64,000 bases of DNA from Pseudomonas viridiflava (GCF_900582195.1 NZ_UTHA01000014.1:1-64000), one strand, 5' to 3'; positions 8,928 through 18,112 are shown, counted from the first letter of the stretch. Numbers and translations are program-made. Notes: generated by a model from the letters alone, not told the origin.

Positions 8928-9689
8928 CTACATCGCCACTTCCACTTGGCCCGGCGCGGTGACTTGCGCCTTGATGACCCGTTGCGAGTTGAGGTTTTTC
9001 ACCCGTATCTGCTCTTTCAAACCGCCATTGGCCAGCGCTTCGCCGGGCATGCGCACGGCGAGCGTGCCGCTGCGGGCGGTGATGACCACTTGATCGCCCT
9101 TGCGAATGACTTCCGCCTGTTCCAGATGGACGAGGGTAATGATCTGATCGGCTACCGTTGGTCGGGTCAATTTCTGCCCGATCGCTTCGTCTACCGAGGT
9201 CAGAAAGCCTTGATTGATCGTGCTCACGTCGCGCTCACGCAAGGTCACATCCTGCGGCTCGATAATCCCTGCACGTTTCAGCGGTCGGGTGGTGGTGACA
9301 ATCTCGCGAAACAGGCGGACTTGAGCGGGCACGAACACGGTCCAGGGCGAGGCGCCTTCACAGCGTACCTTCACGGTAACCCGGCCCAACGGACGTGCCG
9401 GGCTCTCCAAAGTGGCTGTCAATTCCTTGTCACACATAGGCATTCGCATACGCGGGTCAAGCTGGTTGACTTCGATTTCGTAGCGGCCTTCCGTTTGACT
9501 GGTAGCCAGATAGTCTTCTACGGTGAATTCAAGAAAGCCCTGAGTGACGCCGATAAGCATGTCAGGCAAGGTAACCGCATCAGCAAAGGCAGGGCTGCCA
9601 GCAAAAGCGCAGCAAATGGCGCACGCGGCACAAAGCCCTCTGCGAAGGGGCGATGTCAGGCGTCGAAAAAATGTCGTTTGAGCGTTCAT
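8928..9689 (-). CDS. flgA: Flagellar P-ring assembly chaperone FlgA
   Basis: From the ATG at 9689 the protein is 253 residues with a signal peptide (about residues 1-37, ending SPAFADA). The mature part is an SAF-type FlgA: RVTVKVRCEGASPWTVFVPAQV, TTTRPLKRAGIIEPQDVTLRERDV and IRVKNLNSQRVIKAQVTAPGQVEV. FlgA helps FlgI polymerise into the periplasmic P ring. The start was chosen for the signal peptide; longer in-frame extensions run into the promoter. A sigma-54 site lies 12 bp upstream, and the gene is divergent from cheV. Confidence 0.92.
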   Translation of the reverse strand: MNAQTTFFRRLTSPLRRGLCAACAICCAFAGSPAFADAVTLPDMLIGVTQGFLEFTVEDYLATSQTEGRYEIEVNQLDPRMRMPMCDKELTATLESPARPLGRVTVKVRCEGASPWTVFVPAQVRLFREIVTTTRPLKRAGIIEPQDVTLRERDVSTINQGFLTSVDEAIGQKLTRPTVADQIITLVHLEQAEVIRKGDQVVITARSGTLAVRMPGEALANGGLKEQIRVKNLNSQRVIKAQVTAPGQVEVAM

Positions 9690-9700
9690 ATGAGTTGAAA

Positions 9701-9716
9701 AGCAAGCGCCGTGCCG
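9701..9716 (-). promoter_or_regulatory. Sigma-54 promoter of flgA
   Basis: The minus strand reads CGGCACGGCGCTTGCT. It differs from the consensus TGGCAC-N5-TTGCT in one base and from the flgB promoter in the same single base. It lies just upstream of flgA, so FleQ/FleR-type activation is expected. Confidence 0.75.
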
Positions 9717-9771
9717 TTTAGCAATGAATGTGCGTCGCAACAACACTTGGCGTTGGTGTAGGAGTCTGGGC

Positions 9772-10704
9772 ATGGCTGGTGTAATGGATTCGGTGAACCA
9801 GCGCACGCAACTGGTGGGGCAGAATCGCCTGGAGCTGTTGTTGTTCCGTCTTGACGGTCAGCAGCTCTACGGAATCAACGTGTTCAAGGTACGGGAAGTG
9901 TTGCAGTGCCCGTCGCTGACGTTGATGCCCAAGTCCAGTCCTGTCGTGTGCGGGGTGGCAAATATCCGGGGGGCGACCATTCCGATCCTTGATCTGGCAA
10001 TGGCCACCGGTTCCGGAGCGTTGAAGGACAAGAACAACCCGTTCGTGATCATTACGGAGTACAACACCAAGACCCAGGGTTTCCTGGTCCGCTCGGTGGA
10101 GCGCATCGTCAACATGAACTGGGAAGAGATTCATCCACCGCCCAAGGGCACGGGTCGCGATCATTACCTGACCGCTGTGACTCGGGTGGACAATCAGTTA
10201 GTCGAAATCATCGACGTCGAGAAAGTGTTGGCCGAAGTTGCGCCGACACCGGAAGCGATTTCGGTGGGCGTGGTCGATGTCGAGACCCAGACCAAGGCAT
10301 TGTCGTTGCGTGTCTTGACGGTCGATGACTCGTCGGTGGCGCGCAAACAGGTCACGCGTTGTCTACAGACCATCGGTGTCGAAGTGGTGGCGCTGAACGA
10401 CGGCAAGCAGGCGCTGGATTACCTGCGCAAGCTGGTCGATGAGGGCAAGAAGCCGGAAGAAGAGTTCCTGATGATGATTTCCGACATTGAGATGCCGGAG
10501 ATGGACGGGTACACCCTGACGGCGGAAATCCGCGGCGACGCACGCATGCAAAAGCTTCATATCATCCTGCATACTTCGTTGTCGGGGGTATTCAATCAGG
10601 CGATGGTCAAGAAAGTCGGTGCTGATGACTTCCTGGCCAAATTCCGTCCTGATGACCTGGCATCCCGGGTAGTCGACCGGATCAAAGCAGCAGATATCAG
10701 CTAG
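9772..10704 (+). CDS. cheV: Chemotaxis coupling/adaptation protein CheV
   Basis: The 310-residue protein fuses a CheW-like coupling domain (about 18-165, LLLFRLDGQQLYGINVFKVREVL, ANIRGATIPILDLA) to a receiver domain (about 185-305). The receiver has LTVDDSSVARK, the phospho-acceptor Asp in MMISDIEMPEMDGY, and a final Lys in DDFLAKF. CheV links receptors to CheA and tunes adaptation when phosphorylated. The start at 9772 has AGGAG at 9760-9764; a second ATG lies at 9784. It is followed 46 bp later by cheR. Confidence 0.95.
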   Translation: MAGVMDSVNQRTQLVGQNRLELLLFRLDGQQLYGINVFKVREVLQCPSLTLMPKSSPVVCGVANIRGATIPILDLAMATGSGALKDKNNPFVIITEYNTKTQGFLVRSVERIVNMNWEEIHPPPKGTGRDHYLTAVTRVDNQLVEIIDVEKVLAEVAPTPEAISVGVVDVETQTKALSLRVLTVDDSSVARKQVTRCLQTIGVEVVALNDGKQALDYLRKLVDEGKKPEEEFLMMISDIEMPEMDGYTLTAEIRGDARMQKLHIILHTSLSGVFNQAMVKKVGADDFLAKFRPDDLASRVVDRIKAADIS

Positions 10705-10750
10705 GGGCGTTTTGCTCCTGGCGGTCAACACGATTTAAGAGGCGGCATCA

Positions 10751-11578
10751 TTGTCTACGGGTAATTTGGATTTCGAACAGTTCCGGGTCTTCCTGGAAAA
10801 AGCCTGTGGCATTTTGCTCGGTGAAAACAAGCAGTACCTGGTCTCGAGCCGTCTCAACAAACTGATGGAGCAGCAAGGCATCAAATCCCTGGGTGAGCTG
10901 GTTCAGCGCATCCAGACCCAGCCGCGCAGCGGTTTGCGCGAGCAGGTGGTCGATGCCATGACGACCAACGAAACCCTGTGGTTTCGTGACACCTATCCGT
11001 TTGAAGTCTTGAAGAACAAGGTGCTGCCTGAAGCGATCAAGGCCAGCCCCAACCAGCGTCTGCGGATCTGGTCGGCAGCCTGCTCGTCGGGTCAGGAACC
11101 GTACTCGCTGTCGATGTCGATCGACGAGTTCGAGCGCAGCAACCTTGGCCAGCTGAAAATGGGCGTGCAGATCGTTGCCACTGATTTGTCCGGCCTTATG
11201 CTGACCAACTGCAAGACGGGCGAATACGACAGCCTGGCGATCGGTCGCGGTTTGTCGCCGGAACGCCTGCAGCGTTACTTCGATCCGAAAGGGCCGGGGC
11301 GCTGGGTGATCAAGGCGCCGATCAAGAACCGGGTGGAATTCCGCTCGTTCAACCTGCTCGACAGCTATGCGGCGTTGGGCAAGTTCGACATCGTGTTCTG
11401 CCGCAACGTGTTGATCTACTTTTCTGCCGAAGTGAAGAAAGACATCCTGTTGCGCATTCACAGCACGTTGAAGCCGGGCGGTTATCTGTTCCTTGGCGCT
11501 TCCGAGGCGCTGAACGGTTTGCCGGACCATTACCAGATGGTTCAGTGCAGCCCGGGGATCATTTACCAGGCGAAGTGA
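10751..11578 (+). CDS. cheR: Chemoreceptor methyltransferase CheR
   Basis: The 275-residue protein has the CheR N-terminal helical domain (FEQFRVFLEKACGILLGENKQYLVSSRL) and the SAM-binding domain (RIWSAACSSGQEPYSLSM, DLSGLMLTNCKTGEY, FDIVFCRNVLIYFS). It methylates glutamates of chemoreceptors. The only start that fits the family's N-terminus is a TTG at 10751, preceded by AAGAGGCGG; TTG is uncommon and may limit expression. It is the last gene before a strong terminator. Confidence 0.93.
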   Translation: MSTGNLDFEQFRVFLEKACGILLGENKQYLVSSRLNKLMEQQGIKSLGELVQRIQTQPRSGLREQVVDAMTTNETLWFRDTYPFEVLKNKVLPEAIKASPNQRLRIWSAACSSGQEPYSLSMSIDEFERSNLGQLKMGVQIVATDLSGLMLTNCKTGEYDSLAIGRGLSPERLQRYFDPKGPGRWVIKAPIKNRVEFRSFNLLDSYAALGKFDIVFCRNVLIYFSAEVKKDILLRIHSTLKPGGYLFLGASEALNGLPDHYQMVQCSPGIIYQAK

Positions 11579-11594
11579 TTGCATCGGCAATACC

Positions 11595-11630
11595 AAAAAC
11601 GGCAGGCCCGCAAAGGCCTGCCGTTTTTTT
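11595..11630 (+). terminator. Intrinsic terminator after cheR
   Basis: The arms AAAAACGGCAGGC and GCCTGCCGTTTTTTT form a strong hairpin with a T run, 16 bases after the cheR stop. It separates cheVR from the flgB operon. Confidence 0.92.
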
Positions 11631-11666
11631 GTGCCCGAAGAAATTCTCCTTAACACCAAAAATCCC

Positions 11667-11757
11667 TGTGGGAGCGAGCTTGCTCGCGAAGAGGCCGTCA
11701 CATTCTGCATTTGCATCGGCTGACACACCGCCTTCGCGAGCAAGCTCGCTCCCACAG
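11667..11757. repeat. REPIN (outward-GTGGG type, ~90 bp)
   Basis: Two inverted copies of the REP sequence (TGTGGGAGCGAGCTTGCTCG and its complement) are separated by about 40 bases. The whole unit is a REPIN. The same ~90-bp design recurs at 23731, 34612, 50425, 52409 and 61595. Confidence 0.92.
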
Positions 11758-11890
11758 TTGTCCGGCGGTGATAGTGATGGGACGGCAAGCGGCAGAAAAG
11801 CGGCATCCGGCGGAAACCGGTTGCCGCTTTTCTGGCATTGCCGCTTTGCCGACTCTCTGCAAAGCCCCGGTTTATGGGGGTTTTGTGGTT

Positions 11891-11906
11891 TGGCACGGCG
11901 CTTGCT
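11891..11906 (+). promoter_or_regulatory. Sigma-54 promoter of flgBCDE
   Basis: TGGCACGGCGCTTGCT matches the sigma-54 -24/-12 consensus (TGGCACG-N4-TTGCT) exactly. It lies 42 bp before the flgB start, so the hook-rod genes are expected to need RpoN and a flagellar enhancer-binding protein. Confidence 0.92.
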
Positions 11907-11948
11907 AAAGCTCAGTTACGAAAAACCGGTCACCTGAAGGTTCCCGAC

Positions 11949-12356
11949 ATGAGCATCAGCTTCGATAAAGCGCTCGGCATTCACGAAAAGGCATTGGGCT
12001 TCCGCGCCCAGCGTGCCGAAGTGCTGGCCAACAACATCGCCAACGCCGATACCCCGAACTACAAGGCGCGGGATCTGGACTTCTCCAAAGTGCTTGAAGC
12101 ACAGACCCAGAAAAACGCCCACGGCACCATCGCCCTGAACATGACCAACAGCCGTCACATTGAAGCTGAGGGCCTGGGCAACGGCGACGAATCGCTGATG
12201 TATCGCACGCCGATGCAACCTTCGATCGACCAGAACACCGTGGACGCCCAACTGGAACAGTCGAACTACGCGGAAAACGCCGTCGGCTTCCAGGCCAGCT
12301 TCACCCTGCTCAACAGCAAATTCAAAGGGCTGGTGTCAGCCCTGCGCGGAGAGTAA
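11949..12356 (+). CDS. flgB: Flagellar rod protein FlgB
   Basis: The 135-residue protein is a proximal rod component. It shows the rod-hook N-terminal motif ALGFRAQRAEVLANNIANADTPNYKARDLDF and a C-terminal helix (ENAVGFQASFTLLNSKFKGLVSALRG). The start at 11949 gives the normal family N-terminus MSISFDKALGIHEKAL. It is the first gene of flgBCDE and follows a perfect sigma-54 promoter. Confidence 0.95.
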   Translation: MSISFDKALGIHEKALGFRAQRAEVLANNIANADTPNYKARDLDFSKVLEAQTQKNAHGTIALNMTNSRHIEAEGLGNGDESLMYRTPMQPSIDQNTVDAQLEQSNYAENAVGFQASFTLLNSKFKGLVSALRGE

Positions 12357-12359
12357 TCC

Positions 12360-12803
12360 ATGTCCCTGTCCAGCGTTTTCAACATTGCCGGCAGCGGCAT
12401 GAGCGCACAAACCACGCGTCTGAACACCGTGGCCTCGAACATCGCCAACGCCGAGACCGTCTCGTCGAGCATCGACCAGACCTACCGCGCCCGTCACCCG
12501 GTGTTCGCCACCATGTTCCAGGGCGGCCAGAACAGTGGCAGCAACTCGCTGTTCCAGAGCCAGGACGCGGCGGGTCAGGGCGTACAGGTGCTCGGTGTGG
12601 TCGAAGACCAGAGCAACCTCGAAGCGCGCTACGAGCCTAACCATCCGGCGGCTGACGCCAAAGGCTACGTCTACTACCCGAACGTCAACGTGGTGGAAGA
12701 GATGGCTGACATGATTTCCGCGAGCCGGTCCTTCCAGACCAACGCCGAAATGATGAACACCGCCAAAACCATGATGCAGAAGGTGCTGACCCTCGGTCAG
12801 TAA
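12360..12803 (+). CDS. flgC: Flagellar rod protein FlgC
   Basis: The 147-residue protein begins MSLSSVFNIAGSGMSAQTTRLNTVASNIANAETVSSS, the standard FlgC rod motif. It ends with the conserved VEEMADMISASRSFQTNAEMMNTAKTMMQKVLTLGQ. It builds the proximal rod with FlgB and FlgF. It starts three bases after flgB stops, so translation is probably coupled. Confidence 0.96.
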   Translation: MSLSSVFNIAGSGMSAQTTRLNTVASNIANAETVSSSIDQTYRARHPVFATMFQGGQNSGSNSLFQSQDAAGQGVQVLGVVEDQSNLEARYEPNHPAADAKGYVYYPNVNVVEEMADMISASRSFQTNAEMMNTAKTMMQKVLTLGQ

Positions 12804-12818
12804 TAAGGGGCGACTGCC

Positions 12819-13544
12819 ATGAGTGTTACCGATACCACCAGCACCCCTAGTCTGAAAGACGTACTGGCCAATTCGACGAAGACCAGCAGCACAACGACCG
12901 GCGGCATCGCTTCGGCGACCAACAGCGCCACCGGCGGTCAAGCGTTGGGCAAGGACGCGTTCCTGCAACTGCTGGTTACCCAGCTGAAAAACCAGAACCC
13001 GCTCGATCCACAGGACAACAGCGCATTCGTTGCGCAGTTGGCGCAGTTCAGCAGCCTCGAAGGCATCACCACGCTCAACTCCACCGTGAGTGGCCTGGCC
13101 GGCAACTACAACTCGTCGCAGGCGCTGCAGGCTTCGTCGCTGGTCGGTCGCAACGTCATCGTGCAGACCAACACCGCGCAGCTCGACGATCCGAGCAAAG
13201 GCCTGACCGGTTCGGTAAACCTGTCGACGTCCATTGCTGAGGGTACCGTGACCATCACCGACAGCAGCGGCAAGACGGTTCGTACCATCGATCTGGGCAG
13301 TCGCGCCGCTGGCAGTGCCAGCTTCACCTGGGACGGCAAGGACACCTCCGGCACCCTCGTGCCGACCGGTACCTACACCTTCAAGGCGAGCGCACCGATC
13401 AACGGCACCGCGACCGATCTGGCCACTTACCTGCCGGCAACGGTCAACAGCGTGACGATCAGCCAGACCGGTGGCGAGCTGATGCTCAACCTGGCTGGCA
13501 AGGGCTCCGTTGCCCTGTCCAAAGTACAAACCATTGGTATATAG
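12819..13544 (+). CDS. flgD: Flagellar hook cap FlgD
   Basis: The 241-residue protein is the hook-scaffolding cap. The N-terminal FlgD signature is GKDAFLQLLVTQLKNQNPLDPQDNSAFVAQLAQFSSLEGI (about 47-86). The C-terminal half contains the FlgD Ig/tudor region (FTWDGKDTSGTLVPTGTYTFKASA). It caps the growing hook while FlgE is added, and lies 15 bp after flgC. Confidence 0.95.
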   Translation: MSVTDTTSTPSLKDVLANSTKTSSTTTGGIASATNSATGGQALGKDAFLQLLVTQLKNQNPLDPQDNSAFVAQLAQFSSLEGITTLNSTVSGLAGNYNSSQALQASSLVGRNVIVQTNTAQLDDPSKGLTGSVNLSTSIAEGTVTITDSSGKTVRTIDLGSRAAGSASFTWDGKDTSGTLVPTGTYTFKASAPINGTATDLATYLPATVNSVTISQTGGELMLNLAGKGSVALSKVQTIGI

Positions 13545-13575
13545 AGCCGACTAACCGGCAACAAAGGAGTGGAAT

Positions 13576-14910
13576 ATGTCTTTCAATATCGGCCTTAGCG
13601 GTCTCTATGCAGCCAACAAACAATTGGACGTGACCGGCAACAACATCGCCAACGTCGCGACCGCCGGTTTCAAATCGTCCCGTGCAGAATTCGAAGACGT
13701 TTACTCGGCAACCCGTCTGGGCACCGGCAGCAAAGTCATCGGCAACGGTGTGCGCCTGGCCAACGTTTCCCAGCAGTTCACCCAGGGTGACATCAACAAC
13801 ACCGGCAACGTGTTGGACATGGGTATCAACGGTTCCGGCTTCTTCACCATGAGCAACAACGGCTCGATTTCCTACACCCGTGCCGGTACTTTCAAAGTCG
13901 ACGACGCCGGTTTCATCACCAACACCGACTACACCTCGCGCCTGCAAGGTTACGCTGTGGATTCCAGCGGCAAGATCATCAAGGGTGTGTTGACCGACCT
14001 GAAGATCGACACCTCGAACCTGGCGCCAAAGTCTACTTCGGCCGTGGCTTCGAGCATCAACCTGAACTCATCGGCAAAGGTGATCGTCGATACGGGGGCC
14101 ACCGCTGTCAAGTTCGACCCGTCCAAGGTCGAGACTTACACCGAGTCGTTCAGCACCCCGATCTATGACACTCAGGGCAACAAGCACAACATGGATCAGT
14201 ACGTCGTGAAGACGGGCGAAAACACCTGGAAGGTGTACACGCTGGTCGATGGGCGCAACCCGGACGCGACCGGTAGTAATCCGGTGACTGTCCCACCCAC
14301 TGCTTCGACTCTGACGTTCGACAGTTCCGGCAAGCTGCTTCAGGTCAGCACTCCTGCCCCTGTTGCAGGTGATCCTGCGGTGATCAGCAGCGATCTGACA
14401 CTGAAAAACTGGGTGCCGGGTACCGTGACCAATGGCAACTTCACGCCTAACGGCGCGGCTGCCAACCCGAACGGCGTGACCGTTTCCCTGGCCAAGACCA
14501 CTCAGTACAACGCGGATACCTCGCGTACCATCCCGACTCAGGATGGTTACGCCACTGGCCAGATCACCAACCTGACCATCGACGGCACCGGTACGCTGTT
14601 CGCTAACTTCAGCAACAACCAGAACAAGGCGATCGGTCAGGTTGCCCTGGCCAGCTTCACTAACGAGCAAGGTCTGCAAGCAGTAGGCGGCACCAGCTGG
14701 AAGGAAACCTTCGCTTCGGGTATCCCGGGTTATGACGCTCCGGAAACCGGCACACTGGGTTCCATTCAGTCCAACTCGCTGGAAGAGTCGAACGTGAACC
14801 TGACCAACGAGCTGGTGGACCTGATCAAGGGCCAGAGCAACTATCAGGCGAACGCCAAGACCATTTCGACCCAGAGCACCATCATGCAGACCATCATTCA
14901 GATGACCTGA
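13576..14910 (+). CDS. flgE: Flagellar hook protein FlgE
   Basis: The 444-residue hook subunit has the N-terminal motif MSFNIGLSGLYAANKQLDVTGNNIANVATAGFKSSRAEF and the C-terminal one (SNSLEESNVNLTNELVDLIKGQSNYQANAKTISTQ), which form the coiled-coil core. The centre is a long variable D1/D2 region rich in Thr, Ser and Asn. An AAAGGAG site lies at 13563-13569. It ends the operon here: flgF does not follow in this window. Confidence 0.96.
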   Translation: MSFNIGLSGLYAANKQLDVTGNNIANVATAGFKSSRAEFEDVYSATRLGTGSKVIGNGVRLANVSQQFTQGDINNTGNVLDMGINGSGFFTMSNNGSISYTRAGTFKVDDAGFITNTDYTSRLQGYAVDSSGKIIKGVLTDLKIDTSNLAPKSTSAVASSINLNSSAKVIVDTGATAVKFDPSKVETYTESFSTPIYDTQGNKHNMDQYVVKTGENTWKVYTLVDGRNPDATGSNPVTVPPTASTLTFDSSGKLLQVSTPAPVAGDPAVISSDLTLKNWVPGTVTNGNFTPNGAAANPNGVTVSLAKTTQYNADTSRTIPTQDGYATGQITNLTIDGTGTLFANFSNNQNKAIGQVALASFTNEQGLQAVGGTSWKETFASGIPGYDAPETGTLGSIQSNSLEESNVNLTNELVDLIKGQSNYQANAKTISTQSTIMQTIIQMT

Positions 14911-14930
14911 TTCTGGTTTGAGTCGTACCC

Positions 14931-14959
14931 AGGAGCCCCTCTTTTCGAGGGGCTTTTTT
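14931..14959 (+). terminator. Intrinsic terminator after flgE
   Basis: AGGAGCCCCTC-TTTTC-GAGGGGCTTTTTT forms a tight GC hairpin with a T run, 20 bases after the flgE stop. Confidence 0.92.
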
Positions 14960-15100
14960 GTGGGCGTGGGAAGGGGTGGACGGCAGTTCTGCCGAACAGT
15001 TGTGCCGGAAGTATTCAGTCTGCCTCCGTTCACCTGGACACTCAGGGTTGTCAGATACGGCGGGCGTGAGAGGGAAGGGCTTATTCTCTCGGGCAAAAGA

Positions 15101-15135
15101 AAACCCCCGACACACCAGAAGTCTGTCGGGGGTTT
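15101..15135 (-). terminator. Intrinsic terminator of nrdA
   Basis: AAACCCCCGACA and TGTCGGGGGTTT are perfectly complementary 12-base arms around an 11-base loop, 50 bases beyond the nrdA stop. On the minus strand the second arm runs into TTTTCTTTTG. No gene lies between 14960 and 15100. Confidence 0.88.
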
Positions 15136-15184
15136 CTTTGCCTGGAGAGTATCAGGCGTTTCGCAACGCCTGAGTCAGCTCAGC

Positions 15185-18079
15185 TTATTGGCAAGCTTCG
15201 CAATCCGGCTCGTCGATCGCGCAAGCCTTTGGCACTGGAGCAGGACCGGCAGGTGCTGCCAGAACCGAATCGTCGCCGTGGTTGCCGCCGCTGGAAACAG
15301 CGTTCAGCTTGCCGGTGTTGATGGTCGACTTCTCGGTGCTGGTCGCGGCCAGGGCACGGAGGTAGTAAGTGGTTTTCAGACCACGGTACCAGGCCATGCG
15401 GTAGGTCACGTCGAGCTTCTTGCCCGATGCGCCGGCGATGTACAGGTTCAGCGACTGGGCCTGGTCGATCCACTTCTGACGACGGCTGGCCGCGTCAACG
15501 ATCCACTTGGTGTCCACTTCGAAGGCAGTCGCGTAGAGCTCTTTGAGTTCTTGCGGGATGCGCTCGATCTGCTGAACCGAACCGTCGTAGTACTTCAGGT
15601 CGTTGATCATGACCGAGTCCCACAGACCGCGAGCCTTGAGGTCGCGAACCAGGTACGGGTTGATCACGGTGAATTCGCCCGACAGGTTCGATTTCACATA
15701 CAGGTTCTGGTAGGTCGGTTCGATCGACTGCGAGACGCCAGTGATGTTGGCGATGGTCGCGGTCGGTGCGATGGCCATGATGTTCGAGTTACGAATGCCT
15801 TTCTGTACACGGGCGCGAACCGGTGCCCAGTCGAGGGTTTCGTTCAGGTCGACATCGATGTACTTCTGGCCACGGGCCTCGATCAGGATCTGTTGCGAGT
15901 CCAGCGGCAGGATGCCTTTGGACCACAGCGAACCCTGGAACGTCTCGTAAGCGCCGCGCTCGTCAGCCAGGTCGCAGGACGCCTGGATCGCGTAGTAGCT
16001 GACCGCTTCCATCGACTTGTCGGCGAACTCGACGGCAGCGTCGGAACCGTAAGGGATGTGCTGCAGGTACAGCGCGTCCTGGAAGCCCATGATGCCCAGA
16101 CCGACCGGACGGTGCTTGAAGTTGGAGTTCTTTGCTTGTGGCACCGAGTAGTAGTTGATGTCGATCACGTTATCGAGCATGCGCACGGCGGTGTTCACGG
16201 TGCGTTGCAGTTTGGCGGTGTCCAGCTTGCCATCGACGATGTGGTTCGGCAGGTTGATCGAGCCCAGGTTGCAAACGGCGATCTCGTCCTTGTTGGTGTT
16301 CAAGGTGATCTCGGTGCACAGGTTCGAGCTGTGAACCACGCCGACGTGCTGCTGCGGGCTGCGCAGGTTGCACGGATCTTTGAAGGTCAGCCATGGGTGG
16401 CCGGTTTCAAACAGCATGGAGAGCATTTTGCGCCACAGGTCTTTGGCCTGGATGGTCTTGAACAGTTTGACCTTGCCTGGGTATTCGGTCAGGGCTTCGT
16501 AGTACTCGTAGCGCTCTTCGAAAGCTTTACCGGTCAGGTCGTGCAGGTCCGGGACTTCTGATGGCGAGAACAGGGTCCACTTGCCGTCATCGAAGACACG
16601 CTTCATGAACAGGTCAGGGATCCAGTTGGCAGTGTTCATGTCGTGGGTACGACGACGATCATCACCGGTGTTCTTGCGCAGTTCGATGAACTCTTCGATG
16701 TCCATGTGCCAGGTTTCCAGGTAGGCACATACAGCGCCTTTGCGCTTGCCACCCTGGTTAACGGCTACGGCGGTGTCGTTCACCACTTTGAGGAACGGCA
16801 CCACGCCTTGCGACTTGCCGTTGGTACCTTTGATGTACGAACCCAGAGCACGAACAGGCGTCCAGTCATTGCCCAGGCCGCCGGCGAATTTCGACAGCAT
16901 GGCGTTGTCGTGGATCGCGTGGTAGATGCCCGACAGGTCATCCGGCACGGTGGTCAGGTAGCAGCTCGACAGTTGTGGACGCAGGGTACCGGCGTTGAAC
17001 AGGGTCGGGGTCGACGACATGTAGTCGAAGGACGACAGCAGGTTGTAGAACTCGATCGCACGGTCTTCTTTCTGCTTCTCTTCGATCGCCAGGCCCATGG
17101 CCACACGCATGAAGAAGATCTGCGGCAGTTCGAAACGCACGCCATCCTTGTGGATGAAGTAACGGTCGTACAGGGTTTGCAGGCCCAGGTAGGTGAATTG
17201 CTGATCACGCTCGTGGTTGATCGCCTTGCCCAGTTTTTCCAGGTCGAAGGAAGCCAGCACAGGGTTCAGCAGTTCGAACTCGATACCTTTGGCGATGTAG
17301 GCCGGCAGTGCCTTGGCGTACAGGTCGGCCATTTCGTGGTGAGTGGCGCTTTCGGCCACACCGAGGAAACCCAGGCCTTCGGCACGCAGGGTGTCCATCA
17401 GCAGGCGGGCGGTCACGAACGAGTAGTTCGGCTCACGCTCGACCAGGGTACGGGCGGTCATCACCAGTGCGGTGTTGACGTCGGTCAGGGCCACGCCGTC
17501 GTAGAGGTTTTTCAGGGTTTCGCGCTGGATCAGGTCGCCGTCGACTTCTTCCAGACCTTCGCACGCTTCGGTGACGATGGTGTTCAGACGGCCCATGTCC
17601 AGCGGCGCCAGGCTACCGTCGGCACGGGTGATACGGATCGACGGGTGCGCGTTGACCGCTTCTTCGGCCGGCGCGTGGGCAGCGCGCTCTTTCGAACGAC
17701 CGTCACGGTAGATCACGTAGTCGCGAGCGACTTTCTGCTCACCGGCACGCATCAGGGCCAGTTCGACCTGGTCCTGGATTTCTTCGATGTGGATGGTGCC
17801 GCCCGACGGCATGCGACGCTTGAAGGTCGCGGTGACCTGTTCGGTCAGGCGGGCAACGGTGTCATGGATTCGCGACGAAGCGGCAGCGGTGCCGCCTTCA
17901 ACTGCGAGGAACGCTTTGGTGATAGCGACGGTGATCTTGTCATCGGTATAAGGAACGACAGTGCCATTGCGCTTGATCACGCGCAGTTGACCAGGCGCGG
18001 TGGCTGCCAGATCCGAATTCGAATCGGCGGCCTGCGGCAAGGTGCCCTGCGGGTTCTCGCGAGTTGTGTCGGTTTGCAT
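15185..18079 (-). CDS. nrdA: Class Ia ribonucleoside-diphosphate reductase, alpha subunit (NrdA)
   Basis: The 964-residue protein reduces ribonucleoside diphosphates for DNA synthesis. Two N-terminal ATP cones are visible (RVIKRNGTVVPYTDDKITVAITKAF and IRITRADGSLAPLDMGRLNTIVTEA); a double cone is known for P. aeruginosa NrdA and provides the activity switch. The catalytic barrel shows the redox Cys in SSCYLTT, the Asn/Cys/Glu triad in NLCTEI, and a C-terminal shuttle pair (CEAC). I chose the ATG at 18079 (MQTDTTRENPQ) with GGAG ten bases upstream; another ATG lies six codons earlier. The radical subunit gene nrdB is not adjacent in this window. Confidence 0.95.
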   Translation of the reverse strand: MQTDTTRENPQGTLPQAADSNSDLAATAPGQLRVIKRNGTVVPYTDDKITVAITKAFLAVEGGTAAASSRIHDTVARLTEQVTATFKRRMPSGGTIHIEEIQDQVELALMRAGEQKVARDYVIYRDGRSKERAAHAPAEEAVNAHPSIRITRADGSLAPLDMGRLNTIVTEACEGLEEVDGDLIQRETLKNLYDGVALTDVNTALVMTARTLVEREPNYSFVTARLLMDTLRAEGLGFLGVAESATHHEMADLYAKALPAYIAKGIEFELLNPVLASFDLEKLGKAINHERDQQFTYLGLQTLYDRYFIHKDGVRFELPQIFFMRVAMGLAIEEKQKEDRAIEFYNLLSSFDYMSSTPTLFNAGTLRPQLSSCYLTTVPDDLSGIYHAIHDNAMLSKFAGGLGNDWTPVRALGSYIKGTNGKSQGVVPFLKVVNDTAVAVNQGGKRKGAVCAYLETWHMDIEEFIELRKNTGDDRRRTHDMNTANWIPDLFMKRVFDDGKWTLFSPSEVPDLHDLTGKAFEERYEYYEALTEYPGKVKLFKTIQAKDLWRKMLSMLFETGHPWLTFKDPCNLRSPQQHVGVVHSSNLCTEITLNTNKDEIAVCNLGSINLPNHIVDGKLDTAKLQRTVNTAVRMLDNVIDINYYSVPQAKNSNFKHRPVGLGIMGFQDALYLQHIPYGSDAAVEFADKSMEAVSYYAIQASCDLADERGAYETFQGSLWSKGILPLDSQQILIEARGQKYIDVDLNETLDWAPVRARVQKGIRNSNIMAIAPTATIANITGVSQSIEPTYQNLYVKSNLSGEFTVINPYLVRDLKARGLWDSVMINDLKYYDGSVQQIERIPQELKELYATAFEVDTKWIVDAASRRQKWIDQAQSLNLYIAGASGKKLDVTYRMAWYRGLKTTYYLRALAATSTEKSTINTGKLNAVSSGGNHGDDSVLAAPAGPAPVPKACAIDEPDCEACQ

Positions 18080-18112
18080 GGGGGGTGGTCTCCACATTCT
18101 CTATGTTTGTTT

